Below, one piece after another: positions 26,617-35,606 of a DNA stretch of 64,000 nucleotides. The position numbers and the translations under genes were made by a program. The DNA comes from Lysinibacillus_B sp042920265. GTDB taxonomy: Bacteria; Bacillota; Bacilli; Bacillales_A; Planococcaceae. The stretch covers positions 1-64,000 of the forward strand of contig NZ_JBDQZI010000005.1 of assembly GCF_042920265.1 (NCBI RefSeq), read 5' to 3'. The notes under the pieces are model-generated. The model was not told the DNA's origin and searched no databases. It saw nothing but the letters and a program-made list of their open reading frames with translations. The first letter of the stretch is position 1. Each line of letters starts with the position of its first letter.

Positions 26617-27192
26617 ATGTTTTTCGTGTTTATGAAAGATCAGGAAATAAAAATCCGTAATATGGGGCGTATGGATGCCTATTTTGTGACTGTACAAATG
26701 GGTGAAATACAATTTATGCTTCGAGAGTTAGGGTCCAAATATTCCGTCAGTTTTTCTGTTCCAGACGATGTGCAGCGGGCAGAGGTGCTAGCTGTTACGG
26801 AGAAAAACATGATTACTCAGGAGTTTGAGCGGGAGCTATCGGGGAAATTTACGGAACGTATTAAGCAGCTCATTCCGAAAGAAACGATTATACACATATT
26901 ATTTCACGATTTCTATTCATTGGATGTACCGAAAGATCATCCGTTATTTTCTAAGCATGAGTTAATTGAACCGTTTGTTGAGTTAATGTTTCTGGAAAGT
27001 GAAACCGTGTATCAAGAAAAAAGTGAAGAAATGGGGGAGTATGGTAACTATTTATACGAATTGCACGGCATTGAACTGAAGAAATTAAAAGGGATGGATA
27101 TTTTGCTCGCTAAATGTGTAACAGCGATGACCTACTTACATTTAACAAAGGAAGAAATGGCAAAGTATTTTTTAAAAATATTACGTATTTAA
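26617..27192 (+). CDS. Protein of unknown function
   Basis: A protein of about 191 residues. In-frame starts are GTG 26608, ATG 26611 and ATG 26617. AAGGGAG is about 8 bases before 26617, which I prefer. It has no signal peptide or clear membrane helix. The composition is rich in Glu, Lys and Met, and the C-terminal half is alpha-helical. I do not recognise the family. It lies 130 bases before a PH-domain-like gene in the same orientation. Confidence 0.65.
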   Translation: MFFVFMKDQEIKIRNMGRMDAYFVTVQMGEIQFMLRELGSKYSVSFSVPDDVQRAEVLAVTEKNMITQEFERELSGKFTERIKQLIPKETIIHILFHDFYSLDVPKDHPLFSKHELIEPFVELMFLESETVYQEKSEEMGEYGNYLYELHGIELKKLKGMDILLAKCVTAMTYLHLTKEEMAKYFLKILRI

Positions 27193-27319
27193 TGAGTAAC
27201 CGGTATGTGATGAACATATCGGTTTTTCGCGCTGAGAGTAACGTAAAAAACAGTAATCCTAGTTTAATGATGAAACCCTTCATACAGCTATCCGTATATA
27301 TGATTAAGAGGTGTTCAAG

Positions 27320-27760
27320 ATGATCTTTTTGCCAAAGTATGATCGTTCTTTTAAACATTTTATGATGACCGTAATTCTGTTTTGTGCGGCTTGTTTTTTC
27401 TTACCGTTTCTCATTTCGTCGTTTGATATTATGCTGTTATGGATAATGATTGGGCTATATATTGTTGTTGTCGGTGTCTTTTTATGGACGATGTTAACGA
27501 TCCGCTATACGTTTCGCGCTACGTATTTACAGGTGACGGGTGGACCATTTCATATAAAAATTCCGTATAAGCAAATGACTCACATTACACGTACTGCCGA
27601 TATGCGGTCAGGTTTGCATCTGATGACATCAAAGGATGGGCTGGCTATTTACTATCAATCCGCGAGACGGAGTGAGTTTAAAATTTCACCAGCTAAGCAA
27701 CAGGCCTTTTTGGAAGAATTACTAAAACGCGCTCCGCAAATACAATTATATATCACTTAA
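27320..27760 (+). CDS. Two-helix membrane protein with a PH-like domain
   Basis: A 146-residue protein starting at ATG 27320 with AAGAGGTG before it. Two membrane helices occupy about residues 15-70 and are followed by a small beta-rich domain (ATYLQVTGGPFHIKIPYKQM, then THITRTAD). That layout matches the bacterial PH-domain family (bPH_4, YyaB-like). The function is unknown. It lies upstream of the SigV module but has a separate transcript. Confidence 0.7.
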   Translation: MIFLPKYDRSFKHFMMTVILFCAACFFLPFLISSFDIMLLWIMIGLYIVVVGVFLWTMLTIRYTFRATYLQVTGGPFHIKIPYKQMTHITRTADMRSGLHLMTSKDGLAIYYQSARRSEFKISPAKQQAFLEELLKRAPQIQLYIT

Positions 27761-27862
27761 TTGATAGAGTTGATAATACATGCTATTATCAGCTCTATTT
27801 TTGGTTATTACATGTATTTGATACAATAATTGCGCTAACCAAAAATAAAAATATATTTTTTC

Positions 27863-27893
27863 TTTCAACTTTTTCTAGCCTCTTATCCGTCTA
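27863..27893 (+). promoter_or_regulatory. ECF sigma-type promoter of the sigV operon
   Basis: TTTCAAC (27863-27869) and CGTCTA (27888-27893) are 18 bases apart, which resembles the AAC / CGTC pattern of ECF sigma factors. It lies 46 bases before sigV, fitting autoregulation. Confidence 0.55.
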
Positions 27894-27938
27894 GTTTATG
27901 TATACAATGAAAAATGCTGAAAAAGGAGCCTTTAGGAG

Positions 27939-28436
27939 ATGGAGCATCAACATGTTGAGCAAGTATTCGTGACATTTATCCGCGCAAACAAAGAACGATT
28001 TTATTTACTTGCTTATAGCTACACGAAAAACGAGCAAGATGCACTCGACATAGTGCAAGACAGTATTCAAAAAGCGTTACAATCGCTACATACTTTACAA
28101 AATGAACAACAACTCAAAAGTTGGTTTTATAAAATTGTCGTGAGAACCGCCATTGATTTTTTACGAAAAAACAAACGGATGCAAGTGATGGATGACGAGC
28201 AATTAGCCTTTTTTTCACCGCATCAAATGGACACCTATGAAAATACAGATTTAGATGATGCGCTCGATACATTACCACCTGCTTATCGTGAAGTCGTAAT
28301 TTTACGCTATTTCGAAGATTTAAAAATCGAGGATGTGGCGCACATATTAGATACGAATGTCAATACGATTAAATCCAGAATCTACAAAGCATTAAAGTTA
28401 CTTAAAATTCAATTAACGAAAGAGGAGATGTTCTGA
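27939..28436 (+). CDS. sigV: ECF RNA polymerase sigma factor SigV
   Basis: A 165-residue extracytoplasmic-function sigma factor with region 2 (YLLAYSYTKNEQDALDIVQD) and region 4 (LPPAYREVVILRYFEDLKIE, then NTIKSRIYKALKLL). The sequence and the adjacent anti-sigma gene match Bacillus subtilis SigV, which directs the response to lysozyme (oatA, dlt and others). The start follows AAAGGAGCCTTTAGGAG. The stop TGA overlaps the next ATG, so the anti-sigma factor is made in tight coupling. Confidence 0.9.
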   Translation: MEHQHVEQVFVTFIRANKERFYLLAYSYTKNEQDALDIVQDSIQKALQSLHTLQNEQQLKSWFYKIVVRTAIDFLRKNKRMQVMDDEQLAFFSPHQMDTYENTDLDDALDTLPPAYREVVILRYFEDLKIEDVAHILDTNVNTIKSRIYKALKLLKIQLTKEEMF

Positions 28437-29308
28437 TGGACAAGTTAAAGAAATTAGAGGAAAAATATCGCAATATACCGATTCCGGAAAATTTAGATGC
28501 TGTTGTCGAAGCGAGCTTAAAAAAGGGGCGTAAAAAACGAGCGCCTAAATGGTTGTTAGGTGTAGCAGCCGCGGCCGCTTTATTTACAGCTAGTGTGAAT
28601 ATGAGTCCGACAATGGCGCGGGCATTAGTGGATGTTCCCGTGCTGGGTAGTGTTGTGGAAGTATTAACTTTTGTCCATTATGAGACGGAAGAGGACACAT
28701 ATTCAGCGAATATCGATGTGCCGAAAATTACTGGTAGCTCGGATGAGATTAATGCATTAAATCAAAAATACGCAGCAGAAGGCAAAGCGCTATACGAGCA
28801 GTTCCAACAAGATATGAAAGGCATGGAGCAAGCAAATGGGGGACACTTAGGTGTAGACAGCGGCTACGTTGTGGCAACTGATACCGAACAACTGTTATCG
28901 ATCGGTCGTTATGTAGTCGAAACAGTCGGTTCTTCTTCAACAGTCATGCACTACGATACAATCGATAAACAAAAAGAAATCGTGCTGACATTACCAAGTT
29001 TATTTAAAGATGATCGATATGTCTCTGTCATCAGCGATTATGTTATAGGACAAATGCGTGAGGAGATGCTAGCATCGAATCAAGAAAAAGTGTACTGGAT
29101 AAAAGGCGGAGGCATTCCTGACGAAGAAGTATTTTATGCCTTTACTACAATTAAACCCGATCAAAACTTCTATATTACAGCAGACAACAAGCTTGTCGTT
29201 GTGTTTGATAAATACGAAGTAGCACCTGGCTATATGGGAATTGTGGAATTCGAAATTCCGACAGAGCTACTAAAGGATATGCTCATGAGCGAAGAATATA
29301 TTCAATAA
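28436..29308 (+). CDS. rsiV: Anti-sigma factor RsiV, lysozyme receptor
   Basis: A 290-residue membrane protein. The N-terminal anti-sigma region (about 1-38) faces the cytoplasm and is followed by a helix at about 39-60 (WLLGVAAAAALFTASVNMSP). The extracellular part carries DUF4163/DUF3298-type features, with DSGYVVATDTEQLLSIGRYV and VAPGYMGIVEFEIPTELLKD. Known RsiV binds lysozyme and is cleaved by signal peptidase and RasP to free SigV. It overlaps sigV by one base. A terminator follows. Confidence 0.92.
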   Translation: MDKLKKLEEKYRNIPIPENLDAVVEASLKKGRKKRAPKWLLGVAAAAALFTASVNMSPTMARALVDVPVLGSVVEVLTFVHYETEEDTYSANIDVPKITGSSDEINALNQKYAAEGKALYEQFQQDMKGMEQANGGHLGVDSGYVVATDTEQLLSIGRYVVETVGSSSTVMHYDTIDKQKEIVLTLPSLFKDDRYVSVISDYVIGQMREEMLASNQEKVYWIKGGGIPDEEVFYAFTTIKPDQNFYITADNKLVVVFDKYEVAPGYMGIVEFEIPTELLKDMLMSEEYIQ

Positions 29309-29341
29309 TCCACCAGCTACCAACCGATTTTGAATAGGAAG

Positions 29342-29382
29342 AGGAAATGTGTTCTGAAAGCGAGCACATTTCCTTTTTTTCA
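29342..29382 (+). terminator. Terminator of the sigV-rsiV operon
   Basis: AGGAAATGTG and CACATTTCCT pair across 13 bases, with TTTTTTT following. Confidence 0.8.
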
Positions 29383-29623
29383 TGATTATTTCCCACGTAA
29401 AAATACGGATGAAACGCATAAAATCATTCATGAAAGCGTATTTACATGTAATAGCTATTAGGAGGCACGATTTTTGTACATGTAGATGACAAAATAGTAT
29501 CTTTCTGATAGTATTACGTTCTAATATCCAATAAATATCACTGTTTTTCGCCTAATCAGCAAGCAAGAGAGATGCAATAGCATTTCAGGAAAATAGAGAA
29601 AAAGGTTGATGGGAGATGAAGAG

Positions 29624-30193
29624 ATGGTACAAATACAATTAGTAAATCATCATTTAAAATTTGCAGAAAGCATGTCTAACCTATCGTCCGATGAAAAGAT
29701 TAAAGCGGCGCTAGGCTTAACAGATGAGCAATGCTCTTTAGAAGGAACAAAGTCATTTATTCAATTTATTGTTGTGCAGGAAAAAATCGGGAAGCAACTA
29801 TCAAGGGTGATTTTAAACGAGGCGAAGGAATTAATTGGTGTCATTACGTTAAAATCGATTGATCTAGAGAAGAAAACTGCCCATATCGGCACGTGGATTG
29901 GCTCTGCCTATTGGGGAAAGGGGTATAACGAGTTAGCGAAAGAGGCTATTTTAAAAGAGGCCTTTTTACATTTGAATTTAGATTATGTGTTTGCTGGGGC
30001 AACGATTCATAATATACGCTCACAAAAGGCACAAGAAAAGCTGTCATATATGAAGCTGCATGTAGATGAGCAATTTCCTTTAGAGCTGCAAAAGATTGAA
30101 CACGAGACACAGTGTAAATGTATACTGAATGTCATAGAGAAAGCTGATTTTCTTAGCTATTTAGAGAGTAAAAATGACATTTCAGATAAATGA
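29624..30193 (+). CDS. GNAT-family N-acetyltransferase
   Basis: A 189-residue GNAT protein starting at ATG 29624 with GGGAG 8 bases before; other in-frame starts at 29606 and 29609 overlap the site. The acetyl-CoA motif is WIGSAYWGKGYNELAKEAIL, of the RimJ type, followed by NIRSQKAQEKLSYMKL. Relatives acetylate protein N-termini, amino acids or other small amines. The acceptor is unknown. Confidence 0.82.
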   Translation: MVQIQLVNHHLKFAESMSNLSSDEKIKAALGLTDEQCSLEGTKSFIQFIVVQEKIGKQLSRVILNEAKELIGVITLKSIDLEKKTAHIGTWIGSAYWGKGYNELAKEAILKEAFLHLNLDYVFAGATIHNIRSQKAQEKLSYMKLHVDEQFPLELQKIEHETQCKCILNVIEKADFLSYLESKNDISDK

Positions 30194-30392
30194 TATGGCT
30201 GAAATAGTGAAAGATGACATTGACCAATTCGGGGTGTTTTCTTTATAGAAAAGGGCATGAGCTTAAACTCATGTCTTATGTTTTTAAATTTAAAGTCGTT
30301 AAAAGAGGAAGAGGAAATTTTATTTTCAAAAAATGCGATTTTCTACTTTTCATTAGTAGCCTTTTATGTTAGTATTTATTTACAAATACTCT

Positions 30393-30465
30393 GGTCTTGT
30401 AGCTCAGCTGGGAGAGCACCACCTCGACAAGGTGGGGGTCGCAGGTTCGAACCCTGTCGGGACCA
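30393..30465 (+). tRNA. tRNA-Val(GAC)
   Basis: A 73-base cloverleaf. The acceptor arms are GGTCTTG and CGGGACC, the D-arm contains AGCTCAGCTGGGAGAGC, the anticodon loop TCGACAA gives GAC (valine), and the T-arm is CAGGTTCGAACCCTG. CCA is not encoded. A terminator follows at 30470. It is a lone tRNA gene with debris of a possible integrase gene beside it. Confidence 0.95.
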
Positions 30466-30469
30466 TATC

Positions 30470-30510
30470 GCCGAAACCCTTTCGTATCAAGGGGTTTCGG
30501 CTTTTTTTAT
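30470..30510 (+). terminator. tRNA-Val terminator
   Basis: GCCGAAACCC and GGGTTTCGGC pair around 12 bases and are followed by TTTTTTTATTTT. Confidence 0.85.
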
Positions 30511-31001
30511 TTTCTTTAAAACATGGATTTTTAACCTTCGAGTGACGAACGAGTGACGAATTTAAAAAAACTCTTTTTTTGCCTCAAAACAATTTATTAA
30601 ATGTATCTGTTGCAGCTGCATCATCTTCTTCGGCATCCTTACCACTGCATATCATCCACATGTTCAAAAAGAAATCGATAGGTTTGTAGGACTACATCCA
30701 TAAAACTCAATTATTTAAAGCAGATTCAAAAAGGTTCTCGTTTTACCAAGACTATGCTTCGACATAATTACGGGGGAAGATGTATATATTATCGCTCTCG
30801 GTGAAAAGAAATTCAAAACACGCAGCTGGTAGACGAAGTATCGAGCCAGGGTTTGGTCCGACTTGTCATAAAAGCACTTGCAGGATGTAGCAAACGGTGA
30901 ATTTGAGGAAGGAAACTATTGAAAGGGCCACTCGATGGAAAGTGACCCTAAACCAAAATTAGGTGAGGAATGACGATCATAGCTAGCAACAGATGCTTAT
31001 G
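30511..31001. other. Gene-debris region downstream of tRNA-Val
   Basis: About 490 bases with no intact gene. It includes a tandem GAGTGACGAAC / GAGTGACGAATTT pair at 30540-30563 and short open fragments in both directions. On the plus strand, 30735-30835 encodes a fragment with FDIITGEDVYIIALGEKKF that ends in a stop. I read it as decay products of an element beside the tRNA. Confidence 0.4.
30584..30691 (-). pseudogene. Possible 3' remnant of an integrase-like gene
   Basis: On the minus strand an open frame of 35 codons without a start runs to TGA 80 bases after the tRNA terminator. Its C-terminus, AEEDDAAATDTFNKLF, has the acidic-plus-hydrophobic form common at the end of site-specific recombinases. 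The identification is only suggestive. Position next to a tRNA gene supports it. Confidence 0.25.
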
Positions 31002-31112
31002 TTAATACATGAAAGTAGCTCCGACAATAATTAGAAGAATAAATAGGACAACGATTAAAACGAATGATGAACCATTACTTTTACCATAGTTACAGTTTCC
31101 ATAGTTACCCAT
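31002..31112 (-). CDS. YjcZ-family small sporulation membrane protein
   Basis: A 36-residue peptide with a perfect ribosome site (AAAGGAGGTG). It starts MGNYGNCNYGKSNGSSF and then has one hydrophobic helix (VLIVVLFILLIIVGATF). The Gly/Tyr/Asn-rich N-terminus and the helix are typical of the YjcZ family, short proteins made during sporulation in Bacillus. Single gene. Confidence 0.85.
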   Translation of the reverse strand: MGNYGNCNYGKSNGSSFVLIVVLFILLIIVGATFMY

Positions 31113-31632
31113 GAAAACACCTCCTTTTTATAGCCTATTATATGTGTAGTTGCAGAAAATAGAGGGGGTATTCATCCAATCAATAATTATTCTTAAAATT
31201 GATTTGCTAAATAATTAAGCAAAAGCAGATTCTTTCGCCAATCGTATTGATAGGGTTGGAAATGCTCTTCGAATCACCTACCTTAGTAGAATTGAGATGC
31301 TTCGTATTAGAAAAAAATGTTGAGGAAGGGAGCAATTTCAACCTGAATTATTCATAGCTCCTTAGAATTTAAAGGTTTAAAAAGGAAGATATCTCATTTC
31401 CCTATAGTGCAAAAGTAAAAACCTACATAGCTTAATTTTTGTAATAAGTTTAATCGCGCAACGCCACAATCTGCTCTGTCTTAAAGAAATACAAGTACAT
31501 GGAGCAAAGCATGGGCGACGAGGGGAAATGTGAAATCAAGTACACATTTTGATGAAGAGTTAAAAATAAAAGCATTTTTTTTATGAATCCACAGATAATA
31601 CGGTGTAAATAGATTATTTGGCGGGATGTGAA
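31113..31632. other. Intergenic region
   Basis: About 520 AT-rich bases before the deacetylase gene. I see no gene, hairpin or clear promoter in it. Confidence 0.5.
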
Positions 31633-32409
31633 GTGGTGAGGAAATATTATGTTCTTGTATTATTAGCATTAGGCTTTTTTATAGCCTCAATATTTTGGGG
31701 AAATGAAAATTCGTATGCAGATAAAGGTAGAAAATATTATGAGGAAACCGGCAAAATAGTATGGGAAATAAAAACGAATGAAAAAGTAATTGCTTTAACT
31801 TTTGATGATGGACCGCATAAAAAATATACGCCAGAGATTTTAGACGTGTTAGCACAATATGATGCAAAAGCAACGTTTTTCATTGTAGGTAAATATGCAG
31901 AAAAAACCCCGAATCTTACTCTACGTGTACATGAGGAGGGGCATGAATTAGCTATTCACACGTATACCCATCCATTAAGAACGAACGTCTCGAATTTAAT
32001 AAAGGAAATAAAAGAAACACATGCGACCATCTTTGGCATAAGTGGCTATGCACCAGTTTTATTCAGACCTGTAGAAGGACAATATACGGATGCAATGATA
32101 GAAGCCATTGCAAAAGAAGGATATAAAGTAGTGATGTGGTCATGGCATCTAGATACATTTGATTGGAAAAGACCTGGGAAGGAAAAAATTGTAGATACTG
32201 TATTGAAAGGTGCGAAGCCAGGCAGTGTTGTGTTATTACATGACGGCGGTGGAAACCGAGAGCAAACCGTTCAAGCATTAGAAGAAATTCTACCTGAACT
32301 TCAAAAGCAAGGCTATAAATTCGTCACGATTTCGGAATTACTAAAGATACAAAATGCAACTACTCGAAATAACAATAGCTCAACATATATCGAGCCATCT
32401 CAGAACTAA
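31633..32409 (+). CDS. Polysaccharide deacetylase (NodB domain)
   Basis: A protein of about 258 residues. One N-terminal helix (VLVLLALGFFIASIFWG) anchors or secretes it. The NodB domain has TFDDGP with the metal-binding Asp, HTYTHP with the two metal His, FRPVEGQY (motif 3, with Val-Glu in place of the usual Pro-Tyr), WSWHLDTFDW and LLHDGGG. It should deacetylate chitooligomers or peptidoglycan sugars outside the membrane. GTG 31633 or TTG 31618 may be the start. No partner genes. Confidence 0.85.
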   Translation: MVRKYYVLVLLALGFFIASIFWGNENSYADKGRKYYEETGKIVWEIKTNEKVIALTFDDGPHKKYTPEILDVLAQYDAKATFFIVGKYAEKTPNLTLRVHEEGHELAIHTYTHPLRTNVSNLIKEIKETHATIFGISGYAPVLFRPVEGQYTDAMIEAIAKEGYKVVMWSWHLDTFDWKRPGKEKIVDTVLKGAKPGSVVLLHDGGGNREQTVQALEEILPELQKQGYKFVTISELLKIQNATTRNNNSSTYIEPSQN

Positions 32410-32519
32410 ATAAACATTCATATGCACTATCATAGGTAAGGCATAATGAGGGAAAGTGAACAGATGCATTATTTTATGGTGGGGTATTACAATACAAATA
32501 ATCTTGTTAATTAGAACAA

Positions 32520-32577
32520 TCGGGGACACACAGTGTAGGGGCAATAGTGCTCTCAAGCTGTGTGTCCCTTTTATATG
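32520..32577 (+). terminator. Long hairpin terminator
   Basis: GGGACACACAG and CTGTGTGTCCC enclose about 25 bases and are followed by TTTTAT. It is about 110 bases past the deacetylase gene. Confidence 0.65.
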
Positions 32578-32594
32578 GAAATTCACAATATTTT

Positions 32595-32878
32595 GGTTCA
32601 TCACCAAAAGTCGGGGTTGCCTTATATACATGGCACACTCCACTCCGAGCGGATGCTTTCCGCGGGCATGGCTTCAGTCTCCTCGTCGTTCGTCCCTCAC
32701 TGCTCCTGTCGCTGCGCTTTCGTCGCAAATAAATTGCCTGCGGGGCCTTCAGCTCGGGGCAACATGATGTTGCTCACAAAGGCGTTGCCACAGGACGTGG
32801 CGACTTTAGCCTTTGTTCACTTCCCACCGCTGGAGTCACCGCTCTCCGTTCCGTGTGCTACCTACTTCTACGTAAATT
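32595..32878 (+). repeat. Composite repeat, block A (copy 1)
   Basis: A GC-rich block, much richer than its surroundings. It contains CTCCGAGCGGATGCTTTCCG, AACATGATGTTGCTCACAAA and GCTGGAGTCACCGCTCTCCG. An inverted copy of it lies at 62396-62739. It has several internal inverted repeats (such as CCGAGCGGA/ TTTCCGCGGG), typical of Bacillaceae intergenic repeats. Confidence 0.85.
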
Positions 32879-33064
32879 GTTTGCTATAAAAATGATTTTG
32901 CTATAGGTGGAACACAGATTCTGATGAAGAAGTATTCATTTTTGCCATAGCGTACTATTTATTGTTATAGAAGCCAAGCTTTACTTCACAACGGAAACGT
33001 GCTGTGGTGAAGTATAAAGGTTACAATAATTTTTACTATTTTTGTATTTTTCGTTCATTACGAA

Positions 33065-33270
33065 TTGATGAAATAAAGTGTTTGTTGATTGGAGTGGAAG
33101 CTGGGCGACTCCTGGGGGATTAGCGTCCTAGATGAGACCCTGGACTGAGCGTAGCGAGGGAAGCGGCTCATCGGACGCCCCCCGGAAAGCGCCCAGCTGC
33201 TCCTGCCGCTCCGCTTTCGTCGCAAATGAATTTGGAACGGAAATCAACCCCAAGTTACGGTGATGAGCCA
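33065..33270 (+). repeat. Composite repeat, block B (copy 1)
   Basis: A GC-rich block beginning GTTGATTGGAGTGGAAGCTG and ending GTTACGGTGATGAGCCA. An inverted copy lies at 62118-62392. It shares the segment GCTTTCGTCGCAAAT with block A. Confidence 0.85.
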
Positions 33271-33349
33271 ATATTTTCCCTTTCCGATTTTCTTAACATA
33301 GCCTTATTATAGGGATAGGCAGTAAGTTATGAATAATTGGAGGTCCAAA

Positions 33350-33514
33350 TTGAAAAAAGCAGTAAAGAGGAAACACACACGACGTGACATAATAAAAGAC
33401 TTTGGTGTTGAAATAATCGAATCCATTGTGAGTGAAGTGATTGTAAGGATTGTATTATATATACCTAGAATGATTATTCGGTTATTTAAAAGTATATGGG
33501 AACATATAAGCTAG
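33350..33514 (+). CDS. Small basic membrane-associated protein
   Basis: A 54-residue protein. TTG 33350 has TGGAGG six bases before it, while the ATG at 33329 overlaps the site. The N-terminus is very basic (KKAVKRKHTRRD) and the rest is amphipathic or hydrophobic (IVSEVIVRIVLYIPRMIIRL). It lies directly after repeat block B. No family recognised. Confidence 0.55.
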   Translation: MKKAVKRKHTRRDIIKDFGVEIIESIVSEVIVRIVLYIPRMIIRLFKSIWEHIS

Positions 33515-33705
33515 CTATTTAACGTTGGTCACTCCGGCGTTATTACACGAGGTGGCGTTCTTAGCTTGAGTTCATCTCTTAATTGGTGAGAGATGAGGAG
33601 CCCCTCCTTTTCATGAGTAGCATCTATATTAAATACCAATCTCTATTGATTTAATAATCTGATTATTGTTAATATTGAAGTATGGAACTGGAGGGGGGAA
33701 CTAAT

Positions 33706-34083
33706 ATGGTATTAAAAGTAGGAGAAATCATTACGTTTGAACGAACTTTTACAGTAAGGGATGTTGAATTATTTACGGAAGTTTCTGCTGATGAAGGGAT
33801 TCATCATGTAACCCCAGATGAACAGGGGAGGTTAGTCATTCAAGGATTGTTAACGGCAACGTTGCCGACAAAAGTAGGTGGAGATCATAATGTACTCGCA
33901 CGTACGATGAATTTTGAGTTTTTAAGACCTGTGTTTACAGGGGATACAATCACTTGTGAAGTGAAAATTGAAAAATATGAAAGGCAAGAAAAGAATAGAA
34001 TAGCGATACATACCTCTTTTTTATGTAAAAATCAGCATAGAAAAGAAGTGTTACAGGGGAATTTTTCAGGTGTAATTCTTTAA
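33706..34083 (+). CDS. Hotdog-fold (MaoC/FapR-like) protein
   Basis: A 125-residue protein starting at ATG 33706 behind GGAGGGGGGAAC. It is a single hotdog domain of the MaoC type: the segment FTEVSADEGIHHVTPD carries the Asp/His of (R)-specific enoyl-CoA hydratases, followed by IQGLLTATLPTKVGG and FLRPVFTGDTI. FapR-like binders use the same fold. A palindromic operator and a metallo-beta-lactamase gene follow, which suggests acyl-CoA metabolism. Confidence 0.75.
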   Translation: MVLKVGEIITFERTFTVRDVELFTEVSADEGIHHVTPDEQGRLVIQGLLTATLPTKVGGDHNVLARTMNFEFLRPVFTGDTITCEVKIEKYERQEKNRIAIHTSFLCKNQHRKEVLQGNFSGVIL

Positions 34084-34098
34084 GTATTTCTATAAGCT

Positions 34099-34120
34099 TG
34101 ACTGAGTGAACGCTCAGTCA
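34099..34120 (+). promoter_or_regulatory. TetR-type palindromic operator
   Basis: TGACTGAG, 6 bases, CTCAGTCA: a perfect 8-6-8 palindrome between the hotdog and metallo-beta-lactamase genes. The TGAACG-CTCAGTCA form resembles sites of TetR-family acyl-CoA or efflux regulators. No such regulator gene is in the window. It lacks a T-tail, so it is not a terminator. Confidence 0.65.
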
Positions 34121-34146
34121 TTATTGCGTGTAAGGGGGATTCGTTT

Positions 34147-35130
34147 ATGGAAAAGTCCAATATTATTTTCTTTGAAAGAAAATTTCCAAGTGCCAATATG
34201 GTCTTGATTCAAGATCAACGCCCGATTCTGATTGATCCTGGTTTTGGGAGCGATGCAAAAAAGACCGAGCAATTAATAAAAGATGCAGGTGTTTCACCCA
34301 AAGCATTACACCTAATTGTGAACACGCACTATCATAGTGACCATGTAGGTGGTAATTTTCATCTGCAACGAAATTACGGTGTACGAATTGCGGCACATAA
34401 ATGGGACGCCCATTTAATTAATATGGGTGATGCGGAAGCGTGTAGTGCAGAATGGTTAGATCAGCCTGTCGAACCTTACCGAGTCGATACAAAGCTTGCA
34501 CATAACGATGAGATTAATAGTGGGAATAGCACGTTGAAAGTGTTGCATACACCGGGGCATACGTTAGGTCATATTTCTTTATATGAGCCTGAACAAGAAC
34601 TATTAATTTGCGGGGATCTCTTTCACAATAATGATATTGGCTGGTTAAATATGTTTAGAGAAGGTGTGAGTGCCATTCAACGCTCCATTGAAAGTTTAGA
34701 TGATTTATCCACCCTTCGAATTCAGAAAGCTTATCCAGGGCATGGACCACAAATAGAAAATCCGTTAGTTGCCATTGATGCAGCAAGGAAGAGGCTAGAA
34801 AAGTGGAGCACTATGCCAGAAAAAATTGCATGGCATGCTTGCAAGCGGATTTTTGCCTTCACATTAATCATGAAAAATGGATTGGCAAGACAAGAAATCG
34901 ACAGTTACTTACTCAAGTGTGGTTGGTTCCAAGATTTTGCACGTTCCGCTTTTCAAATGCAGCCGGAAGATTTTGTTCACATTCTACTCGATGAAATGGT
35001 TCGTTCTGGAGCAGCAAGCTGGCATAATGATCAATTAATGGCAACTGCGCCATACGATGCACCACAAAAGAGCTGGGCGGAGAAGAGCATAAAACCAAGA
35101 GACTGGAACACATATGAATTGCTCACATAA
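34147..35130 (+). CDS. Metallo-beta-lactamase-fold hydrolase
   Basis: A 327-residue protein of the MBL fold. The metal ligands lie in NTHYHSDHVGG, HTPGHTLGHISLY, ICGDLFHNND and AYPGHGP, all four expected sites. The C-terminal 90 residues form a helical extension resembling a winged-helix DNA-binding or dimerisation region of RNase Z-like hydrolases. It sits behind a TetR-type operator and after a hotdog gene, so acyl-CoA thioester or lactone hydrolysis is plausible. The ribosome site is GTAAGGGGGA. Confidence 0.8.
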   Translation: MEKSNIIFFERKFPSANMVLIQDQRPILIDPGFGSDAKKTEQLIKDAGVSPKALHLIVNTHYHSDHVGGNFHLQRNYGVRIAAHKWDAHLINMGDAEACSAEWLDQPVEPYRVDTKLAHNDEINSGNSTLKVLHTPGHTLGHISLYEPEQELLICGDLFHNNDIGWLNMFREGVSAIQRSIESLDDLSTLRIQKAYPGHGPQIENPLVAIDAARKRLEKWSTMPEKIAWHACKRIFAFTLIMKNGLARQEIDSYLLKCGWFQDFARSAFQMQPEDFVHILLDEMVRSGAASWHNDQLMATAPYDAPQKSWAEKSIKPRDWNTYELLT

Positions 35131-35166
35131 TTCAACGTAGTTTTAGACATACGGGTGAAACTTGAC

Positions 35167-35204
35167 AGCCTACTATCTATTTAAATGGAGGTAGGCTTTT
35201 TGTA
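35167..35204 (+). terminator. Terminator after the metallo-beta-lactamase gene
   Basis: The arms AGCCTAC and GTAGGCT are separated by about 16 bases and followed by TTTTTG. Confidence 0.65.
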
Positions 35205-35606
35205 TTGAAACGCTAAAGATAGGAAGAAGGACAAAAAAACAATATGACACGCTGTACAGTACAGTACAGAAGAAAATAGTTTATCCAATTACTCAACATA
35301 TTTTTCTATAGATAAATATGTAGAAATTAACAATATTCCTTTGTTAACTGCAATATTCTTGAAAAATATTATATTTATAAATTTTTCGTCTAACAATTAT
35401 GTACAATATATAGTATATAATAATAAAATTTACAATTTACATATTTTTTAGCATGATGAGGAGTGCGGTATATAGCATATTGGTAGTGTCGCTTCGATTT
35501 TTCAAAGTAGTATACACATTGTTTTTCCGTTTGTATTAGAGCTGTTGGCGAAAGTCTTTACGTTACAAGCCACTAAAGAAATAAACTGTTGAGAGGGAGA
35601 AAGTAA
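35205..35606. other. Intergenic region
   Basis: 400 AT-rich bases. A short run TGTACAGTACAGTACAG near 35252-35270 is the only visible pattern. No gene supported. Confidence 0.5.

Larger units (their letters stand above)
32410..33349. other. Gene-free region holding a GC-rich composite repeat
   Basis: 940 bases without a real gene. It contains a strong terminator hairpin at 32520-32577, repeat block A (32595-32878), a unique spacer and repeat block B (33065-33270). Several open frames inside the blocks result from their high GC content. Confidence 0.7.

Noticed and set aside
32456..32889. Several plus-strand frames within repeat block A
   Set aside because: They overlap each other in different frames inside a GC-rich non-coding repeat and have no ribosome sites.
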